Positions 16,336 through 16,387 of a DNA stretch of 16,387 bases are shown here, piece by piece. This stretch comes from an uncultured Collinsella sp. (GTDB lineage: Bacteria > Actinomycetota > Coriobacteriia > Coriobacteriales > Coriobacteriaceae): positions 1-16,387 of the forward strand of contig CABUBH010000042.1 in NCBI GenBank assembly GCA_902489775.1. Direction: 5' to 3'. Both the position numbers and the translations under genes were made by a program. The notes beneath the pieces are model-generated. The model ran no database searches and was not told the origin of the DNA. It was given only the letters and a program-made list of their open reading frames with translations. Each line of letters starts with the position of its first letter. Within the stretch, counting starts at the first letter, position 1.

Positions 16336-16368
16336 AACCAAACTGAACTAGGTTCAGTTGACATGGTT
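16336..16368. repeat. Nested dyad at the right edge
   Basis: AACTGAAC (16341-16348) and GTTCAGTT (16352-16359) are perfect arms around TAG, and outside them AACCA (16336-16340) matches TGGTT (16364-16368). It overlaps a perfect TTGACA (16357-16362) on the plus strand, but no -10 is seen before the window ends. An operator for a gene beyond the edge is possible. Confidence 0.35.
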
Positions 16369-16387
16369 AAAAACGAGGGGCGACGCT

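Noticed and set aside
16081..16341. Minus-strand 86-codon frame upstream of rpmE
   Set aside because: It runs through the strong terminator and the rpmE promoter and leader, and has no ribosome site.

Overview
The window looks like a chromosomal segment of a high-GC actinobacterium of the class Coriobacteriia, most likely Collinsella or a close relative. This is inferred from gene content and sequence style: a secA-prfB pair overlapping at TAATG, transketolase split into two adjacent subunit genes, a ribosomal protein L31 with a long Ala/Lys/Glu-rich tail, and strong GC bias. No database search was possible.

Two halves differ in character. The left half (about 1-8040) is accessory. It opens with a phage scaffold-like remnant on the minus strand (57-512). 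A four-gene block follows: a predicted PD-(D/E)XK nuclease-like protein of the sce7726 family on the plus strand (722-1543) meets, tail to tail through a shared CTAG, a minus-strand operon of HigB/RelE-like toxin (3771-4085), XRE-ImmA/IrrE protein (2696-3748) and sce7725/beta-family protein (1540-2682). The operon has a clear promoter overlaid by a 40-bp nested dyad (4115-4154). An orphan 62-codon frame (4207-4395) lies beyond. Then comes a plus-strand operon of ECF sigma factor, six-span membrane protein, ABC ATPase and ABC-2 permease (4475-8031), whose genes overlap or nearly abut.

The right half (about 8231-16387) is core, all on the minus strand. In transcription order it holds a structured leader plus rpmE (16051-15626), secA-prfB (15316-11361), a YitT-family membrane protein (11193-10303) and the two transketolase subunits (10095-8322). 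Intergenic regions here are rich in hairpins: a strong terminator at 16245-16277, an rpmE leader that can mask the ribosome-binding site, the rpmE terminator, a pair of repeat stem-loops sharing a 19-nt loop, a 16-bp palindrome upstream of secA, tandem hairpins after prfB, a terminator-like hairpin inside the short yitT leader, and a terminator after transketolase.

The best candidate for an undescribed system is the sce7726/sce7725 pair joined to a HigB/HigA-ImmA module. One reading is that a stress- or phage-sensing regulator/protease controls sce7725, which faces the nuclease-like gene on the opposite strand. This is inference: the motifs and layout are visible in the sequence, but the function is not.
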